Below are positions 36,045 to 48,399 of a stretch of 64,000 nt of DNA, piece after piece (positions within the stretch are counted from its first letter, which is position 1; every line of letters starts with the position of its first letter). Origin of the DNA: Paragordius varius (lineage: Eukaryota; Nematomorpha); the NCBI GenBank assembly GCA_964247055.1, contig OZ176051.1, positions 15,004,001 to 15,068,000 on the forward strand, read 5' to 3'. The position numbers were made by a program, and so were the translations under genes. The notes beneath the pieces were generated by a model. That model was not told the DNA's origin. It saw only the letters and a program-made list of their open reading frames with translations, and made no database searches.

Positions 36045-39000
36045 ATGAACCCGTTTTCGTTAGTGGTAATCATAACTTATACCTTGATTATATATATCGT
36101 ACCAGCTTTATCTCTTAATTTGACGGATCTCAAAGGTAAAAAATTGAATTTTTTATTTTATGCTTTAGTTATCGATTGTGATCATGCAATTGAAAATTAT
36201 TGTCAAAACCTTCGTAAAAGTCAACCTGGCCAATTACCAATTACTTACAGAACCTATATTGAAAAATTGGGTAGGTCACCAATAGCTCCTAACTTTTAAT
36301 GTTATATATATTTTTATCAGCTCTTTAAGATAATCAGAAACCAATATCTAACAATCGATATCTCTCCAATATGAAAGCAATTTACGATTCTTGTCTGGCT
36401 TACCATAAAAGTCCCGAAAGTAATAATAATACATTGGCCATCGATAAAATAAAAAGATTGCTCAATAAGTATGGCAGCTTTAGTCAAATCACTTATACAA
36501 ACACATCGATAGATGATCCTGAAATCAATAAGGCGATTTTAGAAATCTTGAGTGATAATTTTGATTTAGCCCCAATAACCTTTGATTATATGGTTAATTA
36601 TCATTCAAGCGAAAAAATGCCTAAACTGATTGTTAAAAGGGTGGTCATGAAAGATTTACTTGTAATAGCGGATCAAAAGATGGTTGAGGAAGATATTAAG
36701 ATGATGAGGTCTTTATATCTATCAATGGGGGGCATTGAACAAAACTGGAATGAATGATACATTTAATAACCTAATTAACATTCTCACTGCTAATGGTTAT
36801 ATTTTTTAACACGTGCTATTTTACCTATATACCATTTTTAACATTTATATTTTTGTAGATTAGCAAAGCAAATTTACTTAAATTTAACACTGCGTTTTTT
36901 TGTTACTCGTATTATTTACATTTATTGTCCCACTCAAAAGGTTCAGGTGATCAGTCAGATAAAATTTTTGGAAAATTATTTCAAAAGTATTATAAAAAGT
37001 TTTTAATCAAAGCTTCGTTTTAGGTTGAAAAAAGTATAATCGTGTTTGGATTAATTTCTAATTATTTGAGCAACTAGAACCGGCGGTTATTTATTGTAAC
37101 AAATTGGCTACTACTATCATTACCGTTGGCAGAGATTATTTTCCATTTCACGGTCAATTTAACATACATTGACTTAAGGGGATATAACATTTTTTAAATA
37201 TTTAAGTTTTAATTATAAGGTATGAATACAGTAAATATGATGAATAGGTACCCTGCTGATATATAATACTCACCAATAATAATTCTCAAACCACTTTAAT
37301 ATTTACGGGCTATATTTTTTTAACCATTATAAATTGTTACATTAATCGATAATATATAATCACATTAAATCTTATTATTTTTGCAAATTCTTAGGCCGAA
37401 ATAATCAGTTTTAATGCCTTTTGCGGCCGCTATGTAATACCATTTTTTAGTCAAAAGCTATATTTTTCATCCAAACGCAACATTTTTTAGGCAAACCCAC
37501 ATTTTTTTTCAAAAAAAACAACATTTATTCCGGCACAATTTTTCTAAGCAAAGACAACATTTTTTCAAGCGTACACAACTGAAAAGTGTTGCGTTTTCTC
37601 AAAAAAATGTTATTTTTGATTGTTCCGTTTGGTTGAAAAAATGTTGCTATTGGCTGAAAAATAGTAAACCACTGATATATAAAGTGATCTATTTTTTCCG
37701 GATTATTGACACTGTAGCTGTATTTAAGGCTATATAGATATTTTAAAATCTTTTTGAAGGACTAACCTCAAATTTATCGTATTCTTTCCAGGCCATTAGA
37801 ATCCAATATTATAACTTAGGGTGACCGAAGTTTAGGATTATTTTCTTAGTTTGTCGCGATTAGTCTTATAAAATTTCGTCTCATAAAGCCATGAATTGTT
37901 GCTTGATAGGAAAACTATGACTTCCAATTGCGATAGTAGACAAATAAATAAATATCCCAACTATGTTTCATATTTAATTAAACTATGGCGTTTTCTGCCA
38001 AATAATTCGCAATTTTCCAATTTTTTTGGTTGTCGGAAACGTTTAATTATTTAGTATATGATTTTAAATGTTTTAAATATTTTATAAATAATTATGTGTG
38101 TTGCTTTGTTGTAGCAAAGGTAAATATAAAATTGTCAATAACATGGTGATTATGTACTGCAATCGAATATAAAAAGTTATCATATGATCTATAATTTACA
38201 AAAATTTTATACAACATTGAATTATGGTTTTCCACGATTTTTATGTAAAGTTAAAAAAAAATATAATAAAAAAATTATGAAACCGGTATGCTTAATAAAT
38301 GGTGGAATCGAAATTGGATATATTCTAACCCAACAGAATCGGTTTCTGTTATAGGAACTCTGGCTTCTGTTTAGTTTTGAAGCCCTGCTATGTTAATTTG
38401 TCGAATTTACCGTTAACTTTTTTAAATTTATATGTATCCAGGTAATAACCTGACATTAATAAATTATAATAAATTATAATAAAGTATAATATTATAATTT
38501 ATATATTTATTATTTATGCATGTCAATTAATGTTATTTATTTTAAATATAAATGTTGTTCCAGATAACCCAAAGGACAACAAATAAAACCTTGGAATGCA
38601 AAAACATTGATAGCAACCTTGATTGGGAAGTAATGACATTCATGTAAAATTATTTTAGGAACTGAAGAATATTAGAGATTCCAATGGGATATATCAAGTA
38701 AAGATATCAATATTTTTTATTTTTATCATTGTTAGAAATTAGCTCTCGCCGTTATGAGAAAACGTTGGAATAAACATGGGATTCAGTGCCATGGACAGAT
38801 ATATTTCAATGACTTCCGACCCGAATTTACTAAAATGTATGGTTCGTTTGTTGGAACTTTGTTTAAGTAAAACAAAACGTAAGTAGAATATATAACCTAT
38901 CAAGCATCAATAATTTTTAACAAATGTCGCTCCTAGGAAAAAACTATTTTACAAATCATTCATAAATCAGTAATTACCCATGAATGCACAATATATTTTT

Positions 39001-42000
39001 GATTTAATGTTAGATTATTAAAAGACTTTCTTCTACTATATGTGGCAAATATGTTGGCACCTTACACCGTATCAGATTATAGAGCTCATCAGGCCAAGTT
39101 AAACCAAGCCCAACAATATTTTAATTCCGACAATCTGGCAGCCAGGTGTGTAAATATGATTAATTTGGAGCCATGGGATTTAACAAAATACTCAATTTAC
39201 CATAGTCAACAAGAAGTTTCCCTTTCCAAAGTAAAACAATATACCTTTGTCTTAGGTGTAAAGCGAATATAGATTTTATATATACCATATACAATTAAAA
39301 ATCCCCTTCGAACATTCAGAACAGTTAAAATTCACCAATATATAATTTATCATAAATAGGATAAATTATATCTTTATGGCATAGTTAATTTTTTTCTGCT
39401 TTATTTTAATTTTAAGAAAAATTTATTTTTTAAGGTAATTTGTAATTATATAAAAACGTAATGTTTTTTAGAGTGAATTTGAATTGTTCAAGGGTGAATT
39501 GGTGTAAAAGGTATATTTATTTTATTATATGTATTGATTTATATTACAGTTGCAAAATATGGTGAATAAGTATGTGAACATCACCGATTTCTACCAACGA
39601 TATTACAAAAATGATTCAGTAAATTTTTTGATAACTATTTTTGCAGAGATGCATTAGAAAAACAGTATCAAACCTGTTCTTTCAGCCACATAATTCGCTG
39701 GAAATGGTACTTATTTTATTTTCATAACACTGGACAACAAATTTTTCTGCCACACGAATTTTTTGCATTTTCTGATATTTAGTATCATTCTAACAGTAAA
39801 TCCGAAGTAAAAATTATAACCCGATGGAAGAATTTTGTATAATTTGATTTTTTTGATTATGCCCCCTCTTTATCAAAATTTTACTAAAAAATGTTTTTCT
39901 TTGAAAATATACAAGTAATGCCCTTTTGTAATATATCATTCGAAAGAGTAATAAAAACTCTAAAATGCATACTAATATGTATTACATCGACAGTTAATAT
40001 TGGACACAAAGAGCGACAAACGCGCGAAGTGAGAGCATTTTTTTTAATTATTATATTTTTAAAACTAATGGATGAAAATAGCTCAAACTTTGTTTAGATG
40101 GTGATGAATGTCCAAAAAAGACAACACAATAAAGTTTTTTTGATTAAAACATTTTTTTATTGCTTTTATGTCACTCAAAACAGCCATTTTTAAGTTTTTG
40201 GTTTTTTTAAAAATTTCCATCTCATCATTAATTTATTTTTTTTAGGAGGCTGATAATTTCGAAATTTTTCAAGATAATAACAAGGCTTAAGGTATTTTTG
40301 ATCTTTTATAGCCATTATGTAATAGATTTACAGTTATAACTATGCATTTTAGTATCCACTAGGCAAAATATTTCTGATAATAATAATTTTTATTAAAAAA
40401 GCAAACCAAAAGCTTTTTCACATATTTTTTTAATTAAATACTAATATAACCCTAATAATTATATTAAAATAATTTATATGATTTTCAAATTAGTTTGTCT
40501 GTGAAAATTCTTGACTTATTTAAGGATTGAAAATTTCGACCATTTAAATCCAAATAACTTTTACATCCGATTGATTTAAATGACATACTACCATCTAAAA
40601 GATGCAGTTTTTTGAGCTCTTTCGAATGATATAAAATACATGGCTTCATATTTAAAACTTTTAATTTTCGACATTTCGAGTTTAATGTTAAATCGGGGCC
40701 AAAAATTATCGATAAACTCTATTATAAAAAATTCTTTCAGGCAGACCAATTTTCTTTTCAGATATACTAATTATGTACTTTAATGAAATAAATTTTAAAT
40801 TTACAAGAATGGCAGTTAAAGTTAAAATTTGTTGTCTAGTGTAATTATATAACTGAAATATAATTCCTTAATCATGTGTTTTAAATCTCTATTATGTTTT
40901 TATTTACCATATTTTCGGTTTCAAAGAAAATGAGGGGAATTAATTAATTTATTAAAAATATTTACTGTTAAAATGACATACTCTTAAGTTTGATTGCAAT
41001 ATACAGTAATGTATCCTTTATTTTATCAAGAATTTATTTTCTTTCGTTAAATGGGTATAAATATTTGGTAAAGAAGAATGGAAAAACAAGAGCTCTATGG
41101 TAATTCTTTACTTTTTTGATGAATATGATATTGTTAATACCATAGAGCTCTTGTTTTTTCCATTCTTTAACAAATATTATACCCATTTAACGAAAGAAAA
41201 TAAATTTTTTATAAAATAAAGGATACATGACTGTAATTAAAAAGAAAATGCACACTTTTAATATATAAACCGTTAAATTAAATAAAAAAAATTAAGCCTC
41301 ATGAAAAATAATAGTCTACCAAATGATAATGTATATTTTTGGTAAATGATATAATTTGAACTTCAAGAATGTTGTCCTTTAACCTTTAAGCTGATCCTTT
41401 ACCTTTATTTATGTGCTTATAACGATAATTGCACATATTTATCCCCCTTTTTATTTTTCAATCTATATCTTGATTCATAAGTATTTTTATTGTAAAAAGT
41501 ATTTTTTATTTACTTTTTTGTTTAGTCGTAATATTTTTTCCAATTCAACAATTTAGCTTTGAATGTTTAAATTAACATATAATTGTAAATAGATTATAAG
41601 ATTGTTTTATGACACGTTAAAATCATGGTAATATTGAAATGTATTAAGAATTAATAAACATATACGGTACGAAAATAAAAAAAGTTTGGTTTAAAAACTG
41701 AGTTAAAATAAAGGGTTAAAAATGAAATAATGAATGAATGATTCATATTTTAATCGCTTATAAAACTAAATAAAATGTTGAAAGATAAACTTGAAATGTT
41801 CCTTAAAATGTTAAAGCACCAACTTGAAGTGATCAAGGATCACCATGAAGTTCAAGGATTAATTTGAAGTAAAAAACACTAAATACACGTGTTATATTAT
41901 TAATACATGTTTTTAAATTATTGACTTATACATTATTTAAATATTAGTTATAGTAAAATATTCAAAATTTGTTTAAATTATCCAAATTTAATTAAAAGGA

Positions 42001-43118
42001 TAATTTTCACGTGATATTTTAGTTGAAGGTATAGTAGGACAATATAAAAATTCTTAAACACATAATGCTATACATTAGATTAATCCAATCCCGACAGCCG
42101 AATTCTATTTATTCAACATGCATGATTTCTATAATGCACAAAACACACATTATCATAACATTGCACCATCCTGGTAGGTGGTGTGTTTTTAATGAATTTA
42201 TATTCTTTTGTAATTATTATAAAACTAAATGAGATATGCCCCCCTCTTAATTTGTGTGGACCGTTTTTTTGAATAGTTTGGTGCCAATTGTGAATTCCGA
42301 GCCTGGAGCATCTTTTGTGTATGATTATGCTAAAATTAAATTTTCTCATATAATTTAATGAATATTTTTAAATATAGAAACAATTTCATGTTTGGATATA
42401 AACTCTTACCTTTCGGTGATTACTACAAATTTATTATATGGCTATACTCAGTGTTCACATTTACGCTGGTTTAATATCATTATAGTTGATCAATTTGCAA
42501 CACAGTAGTGTATGAAAAAAACAAAAAAATATTGAAACAATTTTTTCATCTTATATTACCTTTTGGGAACAAAATTTAATTTATGACATATGCTAGTGTA
42601 TTACAAATTGCTCAACTTTTATGTGAATAAGCCAACCCAAATGTGCATTCTGTTATATATAATATCCATATTATAGAAAAAATATGCAATGATACCTTTC
42701 GGCAAATCGTTCGTTTACGAAATGCCATAGAATTAGCGACGGTACGTTTCGGAAATATTACCAAAAAAACAATATATTTTAAATATATATAAAAACGGCT
42801 TCTCATCATGTATTTTTAATTCATAATAATTTTGTAAAAAATAGATAGCTACTTCCTCCAATGGAAGTCAAACAAGTAATATGACCGAATTGCAATTGGA
42901 ATATATGCTGGATGTATGTGTTTTATTGATATCCTCAATTACATTCCTATATTACTTCTTATAAAACATAATTTCCTTAGGAATTTTGTGAGAATCCATA
43001 CATGAATCAAGTTACGACAAAAAATTTATTTTTGGCGCTTGGATCTATGGAATCGACGAAACGCAAATTTTCATGCAGACCTCTTCACATATCCCATAAA
43101 AGATGCACTATCGATTAA
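36045..43118 (+). CDS. secreted neprilysin-like (M13 peptidase family) gene, divergent and possibly non-catalytic or decaying
   Basis: M13 proteins are zinc ectopeptidases; many arthropod paralogs are secreted or inactive. Exon candidates in order: 36045-36270ish (signal peptide MNPFSLVVIITYTLIIYIVP; DCDHAIENYCQN like the family's C-x-dFy-yaC); 36338-36757 (MKAIYDSCLAYH; KIKRLLNKYG; MKDLLVIADQK); 38564-38629 (NIDSNLDWE, the iDW site); 38736-38866 (RPEFTKMYG); 39014-39230 (FLLLYVANMLAPYTVSDYR; AARCVNMINLEPW); 39550-39618 (LQNMVNKYVNITDFYQ); 39647 onward (uncertain); 42079-42173 (FYNAQNTHYHNIAPS, like the vNAyY-x-N-I-x-P segment); 42277 onward (LVPIVNSEPGASF); 42677-42741; 42845-42913 (MTELQLEYMLD); 42981-43118 (EFCENPY; FSCRPLHISHKRCTID, like F-x-C...K-C-x-W at the C-terminus). 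Most junction phases agree, but exon 1 to 2 does not, and exon 2 ends at TGA without a visible donor. HExxH and ExxxD were not found. A CACTR transposon lies immediately after exon 7 and a fold-back element in a later intron. Confidence 0.6.
36760..38560. other. gap between M13-like exons
   Basis: The family's stretch between the Y-x-SC region and the iDW region should be encoded here, yet no convincing exon was found. Around 37430-37680 irregular words of the type CAACATTTTTT occur in both orientations (ACAACATTTTTTCAAGC; TTGAAAAAATGTTGC), a weak inverted pattern. Confidence 0.35.
39728..40841 (+). mobile_element. CACTR-ended non-autonomous DNA transposon, copy 1 (1114 bp)
   Basis: The left end CACTGGACAACAAATTTTT is mirrored at the right end (AAAATTTGTTGTCTAGTG), and both sides are flanked by TAA (39725-39727 and 40842-40844). 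A second copy lies inverted at 43907-46498, itself split by another insertion. CACTR ends with a 3-bp duplication suggest the CACTA/Mirage/Chapaev group; a TWA-duplicating PIF/Harbinger relative is an alternative. There is no transposase: the 68-codon frame at 39891-40097 shows nothing recognisable. It is inserted in the M13-like locus, in the plus orientation, right after the exon candidate at 39647. Confidence 0.8.
41002..41235. mobile_element. fold-back element, 234 bp, about 100-bp arms
   Basis: TACAGTAATGTATCCTTTATT at the left is mirrored by the right end GGATACATGACTGTA. The arms match almost throughout to the central GAGCTCTATGG / CCATAGAGCTC, with a loop of about 35 bases. TA at both ends fits Tc1/mariner-type target use. 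The high arm identity indicates a fairly recent insertion within an intron of the M13-like locus. Confidence 0.8.
41800..41880 (+). repeat. dispersed AAGGACCAACTTGAAGTG-type minisatellite
   Basis: Three to four irregular units of the motif (AAAGCACCAACTTGAAGTGA; TCAAGGATCACC; TGAAGTTCAAGGATTAATTTG). Related patches lie near 240, 51.8 kb (inverted) and 60.7 kb. Confidence 0.5.
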
Positions 43119-43906
43119 ATAAAATTTAAAAGCCGCAATCTTTATTTTAATAATACACTATTATAGGCTCCCTCCTCGTGATTAATAATTATTTTAAATC
43201 ATGTGATTTGCTGATAATTGGAATTTTAAATAAATTTTAGCAATTATTGTACATTAATTTATAGTTTTTAAATTCAACCAAACACATATGTCCAATTCAA
43301 TCAATCCCTCTTCCAGCAAAATAGCACTTTACTAACAGCTTTTTAATTAATTCATATAAAAACCCAAAACTTTTGTATAATTTAAGACTATAATTGTTAA
43401 CAAGACTTCGTAGCCATAATTATTTTTAAACGCTAAAATACAATTTAAGTTTAATATGAGCGTACAAAATTGGCGGTCATGAATATTTATAAAATATAGA
43501 TTTTGATAATGTATCAGGAATTATGGTGCTTTTAGGTGAAGTTATTTACGCTTTTGTGCTAAATTTTCCATATGAGAAAATATAAAATTTTTGCATGAAA
43601 CGAACGAGTCCATTCAAATATAGGCAAAATTGCCGTGCGGCAAATATTAAATATATGCTAAATTATGACATCAAATATTTTGTAAATGTTTAATTTTTAG
43701 CAAAATTTTGTGAAAAAGCGTCTCCTATTATTTTTTAGGCATGATGAAAACGTTATTAAAACGCCTTTTAATGTTAAACACTTTTCCTATATAATTTAAT
43801 AATTATTTCTACCGCTTCAGAATTTTTATTTTAGGGTTCGTTTACTTTCAAATTTTAAATTTTATTAAAACCCAATTTATAGATAATTTTAAAAACAAAC
43901 GAATTA

Positions 43907-46498
43907 CACTAGACACATTTTGAATTTTTTAAACTGCCATTATTTCATTAAAGTACATAATTAGTATAAAAGAAAATTGTAACATTAAAGAATTTTTTAT
44001 ATTAGAGTTTATCGATATGGCCCCGATTTAACATTAAACTTGAAATTTTGAAAATTAGAAGTTTTAGATATGAAGCCATGTCTTTTAAATCATTCGAAAG
44101 AGCGCAAAAAACTGTATTTTTTAAATGGTAGAAGTCATTTAAATCATTCGGATGTAAAAGTTATTTGGGTAAATTTTCCATCCTTAAATAAGTCAAAAAT
44201 TTTCACAGACAAACTAATATGAAAATCATATAAATTATTTTGATATAATTATTATTATATATTAGTATTTAATTCATAAAAAAGTTTGAAAAAGCTTTTG
44301 GTTTGCTTTTTTAATAAAAATTATTATCATAAATATTTTACTTAGTGGATACTAAAATGCATAGTTATAACTGTAAATTTATTACATAATGGCTATAAAA
44401 GATCAAAAATACCTTAAATTTTGTTTTTATCTTTAAAATTTCGAAATTATCAGCCTCGTTAAAAAAATTGATATTGATGAGGTAATTTTTAAAAAACAAA
44501 AAGTTAAAAATGGCTGTTTTGAGTGACATAAAAGCAATATAAAAATGTTTTAATTAAAAACTTTCTTGTGTTATTTTTTGGACATTCATCACCATTTAGA
44601 CAAAGTTTGAGCTATTTTCATCCATTTTTATTAATATAATAATTAAAAAAATGCTCTCGCTTCGCGCGTTTGTCGCTCTTTGTGTAATGTGACTAGATAT
44701 TATGCTATAACGCAGTGCAAAATTAAAACATATTTTGCCTATTTTTACACCATCGGTATGGTATTACACAGTTTAAAAATTATCCTGATGAAATATATAT
44801 ATGTATATTCTGATAGGTAAATATCAGGATTATCATGGTGCTTTTGGTTTTAACCTTTACGTATTAGAAAAAGTTATTTACACTTTTGTGATAAGTGCTT
44901 TGCATAAAATTGCAAAGGCGCAATTTTTTCAAATATATTTGGTGAAAGCTAAATGCTTTATTTCAAAAGATATCCCTAAAATATAACATAAACTACAAAT
45001 AAAAAGCAAAACAATATTTTTAAATTTTTAGATGTGGGCTGAAAGTTTCAAATTTTTTGGTCTTTCAAAATGGACTGCTCTTAAAATAAACGCATTCCGA
45101 CATTGTGCAATAATTTTAAATATTTGCTAAATTTTGATATCGACTAAATATATTTTTTAAAAAAAGCATACTTTCAAAAATTAAATTTTTACCATGATGG
45201 AAACGATATAAAAGGTTGAGATGTTATAACACTTTATAAAAATATAATTTGATAATATTAAAATATATCTCACTCAGAATTTTGCTTAAAATCTTCGGTC
45301 GTTTTCAAATGTATGATAAATAAAAATTGTTTTTTTACAAAAATTCACCAAAATTTGCTGGGAAACAAACCTTTAAATTAAATTTCTGTACCTATAATAA
45401 TGTTCATTATCAGCGAATTATTTGGAAAAAGGGTTTTATTATATCTTAAAGCATTATACGGTTTCGATCATGCTTAAAAATAGTTTGAAGTACGCTTCAA
45501 AAAAACTCAAATTTGTTTATGCAAAAAAATAAGAAAACTAATAAAAATAAAGTTTAGGGAAAAAAATAGGTAATATCATACCACCCACCTAATAAGTATA
45601 GAAAACGTAAAAAGTCTTATTTTTTACAAAAAAAATTATATCGAAATCATATGCCATATATAATAAATTTTAAATATAATAGTTACGGGAATAACAATTC
45701 ATATAATTTTCCGTTTGATAATTATAACAAAAAATGAACTTTTTAAACTTGATGAAACACTTATTAAAATATCATAAATTAATTTTGTTAATTTTAAAGC
45801 TTGAGGCACCTCTTTTTTTCCGAAGCCATGAGTGAAAGAGCCATTAGCCTGAATCTTACGATAAAGTCCGAGATATATAGTTCGTAATTGGGCAGCCTGC
45901 AGTCATAAGCAGTTTGACCAATCCGAAATCCAATTTTATGTTTAATTCGAGGAGAAAATAAAATATTGACCTATTAAAAATAGGCCAATCTTAGTTTTTT
46001 ACCGCAAAATAAACCATTTCTTTACAATAGGGTTATTTTCACAGTAGGTACTATATCTAATTCTAAAATGATTTTTTTGAATAAATAAAAGGTAATTGAT
46101 ATATATTTATAAAATATTTTTTTTTAATTCAAAAAGCAGTACAAAAGTGGGCGCAGTACAGTCGCAGTTTTTTTCTGAAAATCCAGTACTGTACTAAGAA
46201 AAACAGCCTATCTGGTCACATTATCTTTGTGTCCAATATTAACTGTCGATGTAATACATATTAGTATGCATTTTAAGGGTTTTTATTACTCTTTCGAAAG
46301 ATATATGACAAATGGACATTACCAGTATATTTTGAAAGAAGAACATTTTTTAGTAAAATTTTGATAAAGAGGGCGCATAATCAAAGAAATCAAATTATAT
46401 GAAATTCTTACGTGGAGTTATAATTTTTATTTCAATTTTATTGTTTAAATGAAATATCAGAAAATGCAAAAAGTTCGAGTGGCAGAAAAATTCCAGTG
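43907..46498 (-). mobile_element. CACTR-ended DNA transposon, copy 2, carrying a nested hAT-like insertion
   Basis: Inverted relative to copy 1 at 39728-40841. It begins CACTAGACACATTTTGAATT and ends GCAGAAAAATTCCAGTG. Its own sequence is 43907-44684 and 46231-46498 (the 46223-46230 octamer is the duplicated target); the middle is the 44685-46222 element. The flanks are TTA on the left and TAA on the right, so the 3-bp duplication is imperfect here. It is inserted into element E, because E sequence continues across the two outer ends. Confidence 0.8.
44685..46222. mobile_element. hAT-like element nested in the CACTR transposon, 1538 bp
   Basis: The ends TAATGTGACTAGATA and, mirrored, TATCTGGTCACATTA form an inverted repeat of about 15 bp with one mismatch. 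The element is flanked by a perfect 8-bp duplication TCTTTGTG (44677-44684 and 46223-46230). Removing one duplication and the element restores the uninterrupted CACTR sequence seen in copy 1 (TATTGGACACAAAGAGCGAC on the other strand). The 8-bp duplication is the hAT hallmark. The interior (44790-45390) carries E-cassette sequence. No transposase was recognised. Age: younger than the CACTR copy, which is younger than E. Confidence 0.85.
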
Positions 46499-47547
46499 TA
46501 AATTAATCAAAATCCTAGCTGATAGAAATGTTCAACTATCTAAAAGCATTTTTATTCGTTTTCATCATACCTAAAAAGCATGAAATACGCTTCAATATAT
46601 TTTGCTAAAAATTAAATTTTTGTAAAAAGTATGCATTTGATAAATATTTTTTTTGATAGCATATGTTTAGAAATTTTATCGCGCCGGGTATCTTTGCGTA
46701 AAACACGTTTTAGAAAAGTCACTGAAGTCCACCCATAAAAATTATAATATTAAAATATTGTTTTGTTTTTTATATAAGTAGTTTATGACAAATTATAGTA
46801 GTGATATTTATGAAATGAAACATTAAGCTTCATCAAATATTTTTTAGAAAATGTGCTCAAATTTATAAAATAATTGTAAACCCAACCTAAGGGATCATGA
46901 GATTTCTGATATTTTTTTCTACCATAATTATATATAAATATACACGATGCAAAAAAATAAAAAAAATGTTTTTTATTAGATAGCTTATGATCAGCGTATT
47001 CATTTGCCGCAATATTTTATATTTGTTGACAACCTAGTTTTAAAATATTAAGATAAAATTAAAATCGGGCAAAAAGTGAAAATTAAGGAGAATTCAAAAA
47101 AATAATAATAAATTTGAGTTGTTATGGTTTATTATCATTTTAGGATATATTTTCAATATTTAAAAAGCCTAAAATTATAGAGTAAGGGTTTCTATAAAAT
47201 TTCAGCTCAAAAGATGGCGTTCTTTTAATACACTTAAAAGGCAAAATTATTTAATGGGCAGACAATAATGCAGAGAATTCAAATTTGGCAAACTTTACAT
47301 TAAATCCAAAATGGATATATGTGAAAAACGGTACTTGCAAAAAATCGACCTCTCCAATACATCAATATTTGTAAAAATTGATATATTAGCAGAATTGAGG
47401 ACAGGCTGTTACAATTTGAAAAAATGGGGATTAAAGCGCCTAAGTAAATGCAAAATACCAAAAATAAAAATATATGTATGTCCTTGGTTTGCCTCCAACC
47501 AAACCGTAAAACGCTTTATATGTTTACATATTTATATTAAGACTAGC

Positions 47548-47605
47548 GTAAATCTCGTGCTGCTACGCAGCCCGAGGAACTCCTTTGGACTTCTGGGGGG
47601 GCTAT
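47548..47605 (-). repeat. truncated R1 copy
   Basis: Only the double-palindrome half remains (GTAAATCTCGTGCTGCTACG, CAGCCCGAGGAACTCCTTTG, GACTTCTGG), inverted, immediately beside the end of element E. Confidence 0.65.
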
Positions 47606-47789
47606 TTTTCCATTTTTATAAATATATAAATTACCATAAATAAGGTTTTATTATCCATATATCTTTTAACATCCTATACATATGATAGATACTCTTTACT
47701 CAGCAGCTATTATCTAAGAAACGCCTGACTAAAATTTTTGTTTTTTAACAGGGAATACGAAAAATCCTTATCGAATTCTTACAGTCTCA

Positions 47790-48115
47790 TACCTTGGGCA
47801 AAAAAATACAATCAAAAAATTATTTTTGTGGAGTTTGTTATTTTTTGAAAAAAATGGCATTTTACGGGGCGGGTAAGAGGGCCTAAATCAAAAAAGAGAG
47901 ACGACTATGTTCGGCGCAATCGGAAATAAGTAAAAAATTATATTTGAAATTGAATGGTCCAACACGTTCTCCGGATAATTGTCTCAAAGACACGATTTTT
48001 GTGGACTTCTGTTTTTAAAAAAAACCCGTTTTTCACACGGGGTAGGCCCGAACTGGGGGCCTATTTCAAAAAAGGGCGAAGCTATAGTCGGGGCATTCAT
48101 TAATGATTATATTTT
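47790..48115 (+). repeat. diverged tandem duplication, about 180-bp units
   Basis: Two units share ATTTTTGTGGA-TT-TGTT, a (GGGG)TAGG/GAGGGCCTA segment, ATCAAAAAAG(A/G)G and a CGGGGC or CGGCGC segment in the same order. This creates a 69-codon frame at 47979-48188 that has no recognised domain. Confidence 0.5.
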
Positions 48116-48399
48116 TTCGAAGTTTGGATTTGAATGGGTTTACCGGTTTTCCTGTACCAGATCACAACAGCATTTTCCATTTTTATAAATATATAGATTT
48201 CAATTTACTGTATATTCTGTTTATAATCTTTTTTTAAAAACAATAATTACATGGAATGTACATATAATGTAAAATTATTTTTTATATTACTAATTGTCGG
48301 GTGCTAAGAGAAAATTCAATCGTTGTCACATTCAATCTCCTGTTATATTGTAATTTTATAGTTTAGAAGGGAATAGTTGACTTAAGAAAAAATATTTAT

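Larger units (their letters stand above)
43137..47540 (+). mobile_element. element E, copy 1, split by a nested insertion
   Basis: 43137-43906 plus 46499-47540 matches, in order and in reverse, the sequence 64000-62542 at the window end. Matching words include CACTATTATAGG..TCCTCGTGATTAATAATT, AATTCAACCAAACACATATG, GCTTCAGAATTTTTATTTTA, GCTGATAGAAATGTTCAAC, ATCGCGCCGGG, AAATGGATATATGTGAAAAA and TTTGCCTCCAACCAAACC. Copy 1 has about 445 extra bases (43290-43735) that also occur, diverged, at 44.8-45.2 and 27.8-28.0 kb. The break at 43906/46499 is exactly where the CACTR transposon sits. Family and true ends are unknown; a 110-codon frame at 47311-47643 lacks any recognised domain. It begins 18 bases after the stop of the M13-like gene. 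Confidence 0.7.

Noticed and set aside
36371-36757. A stand-alone 128-residue gene
   Set aside because: Its motifs match the middle of the M13 N-terminal domain and it has an in-frame acceptor upstream (36338), so it is better read as an exon of the larger locus.
42113-42349. Minus-strand 78-codon frame
   Set aside because: The plus strand here carries M13-like exons with matching splice phase, so the minus frame is a shadow.
47311-47643. 110-codon frame as a transposase of element E
   Set aside because: No recognisable domain; it runs out of E into an R1 fragment, and the other E copy does not preserve it.
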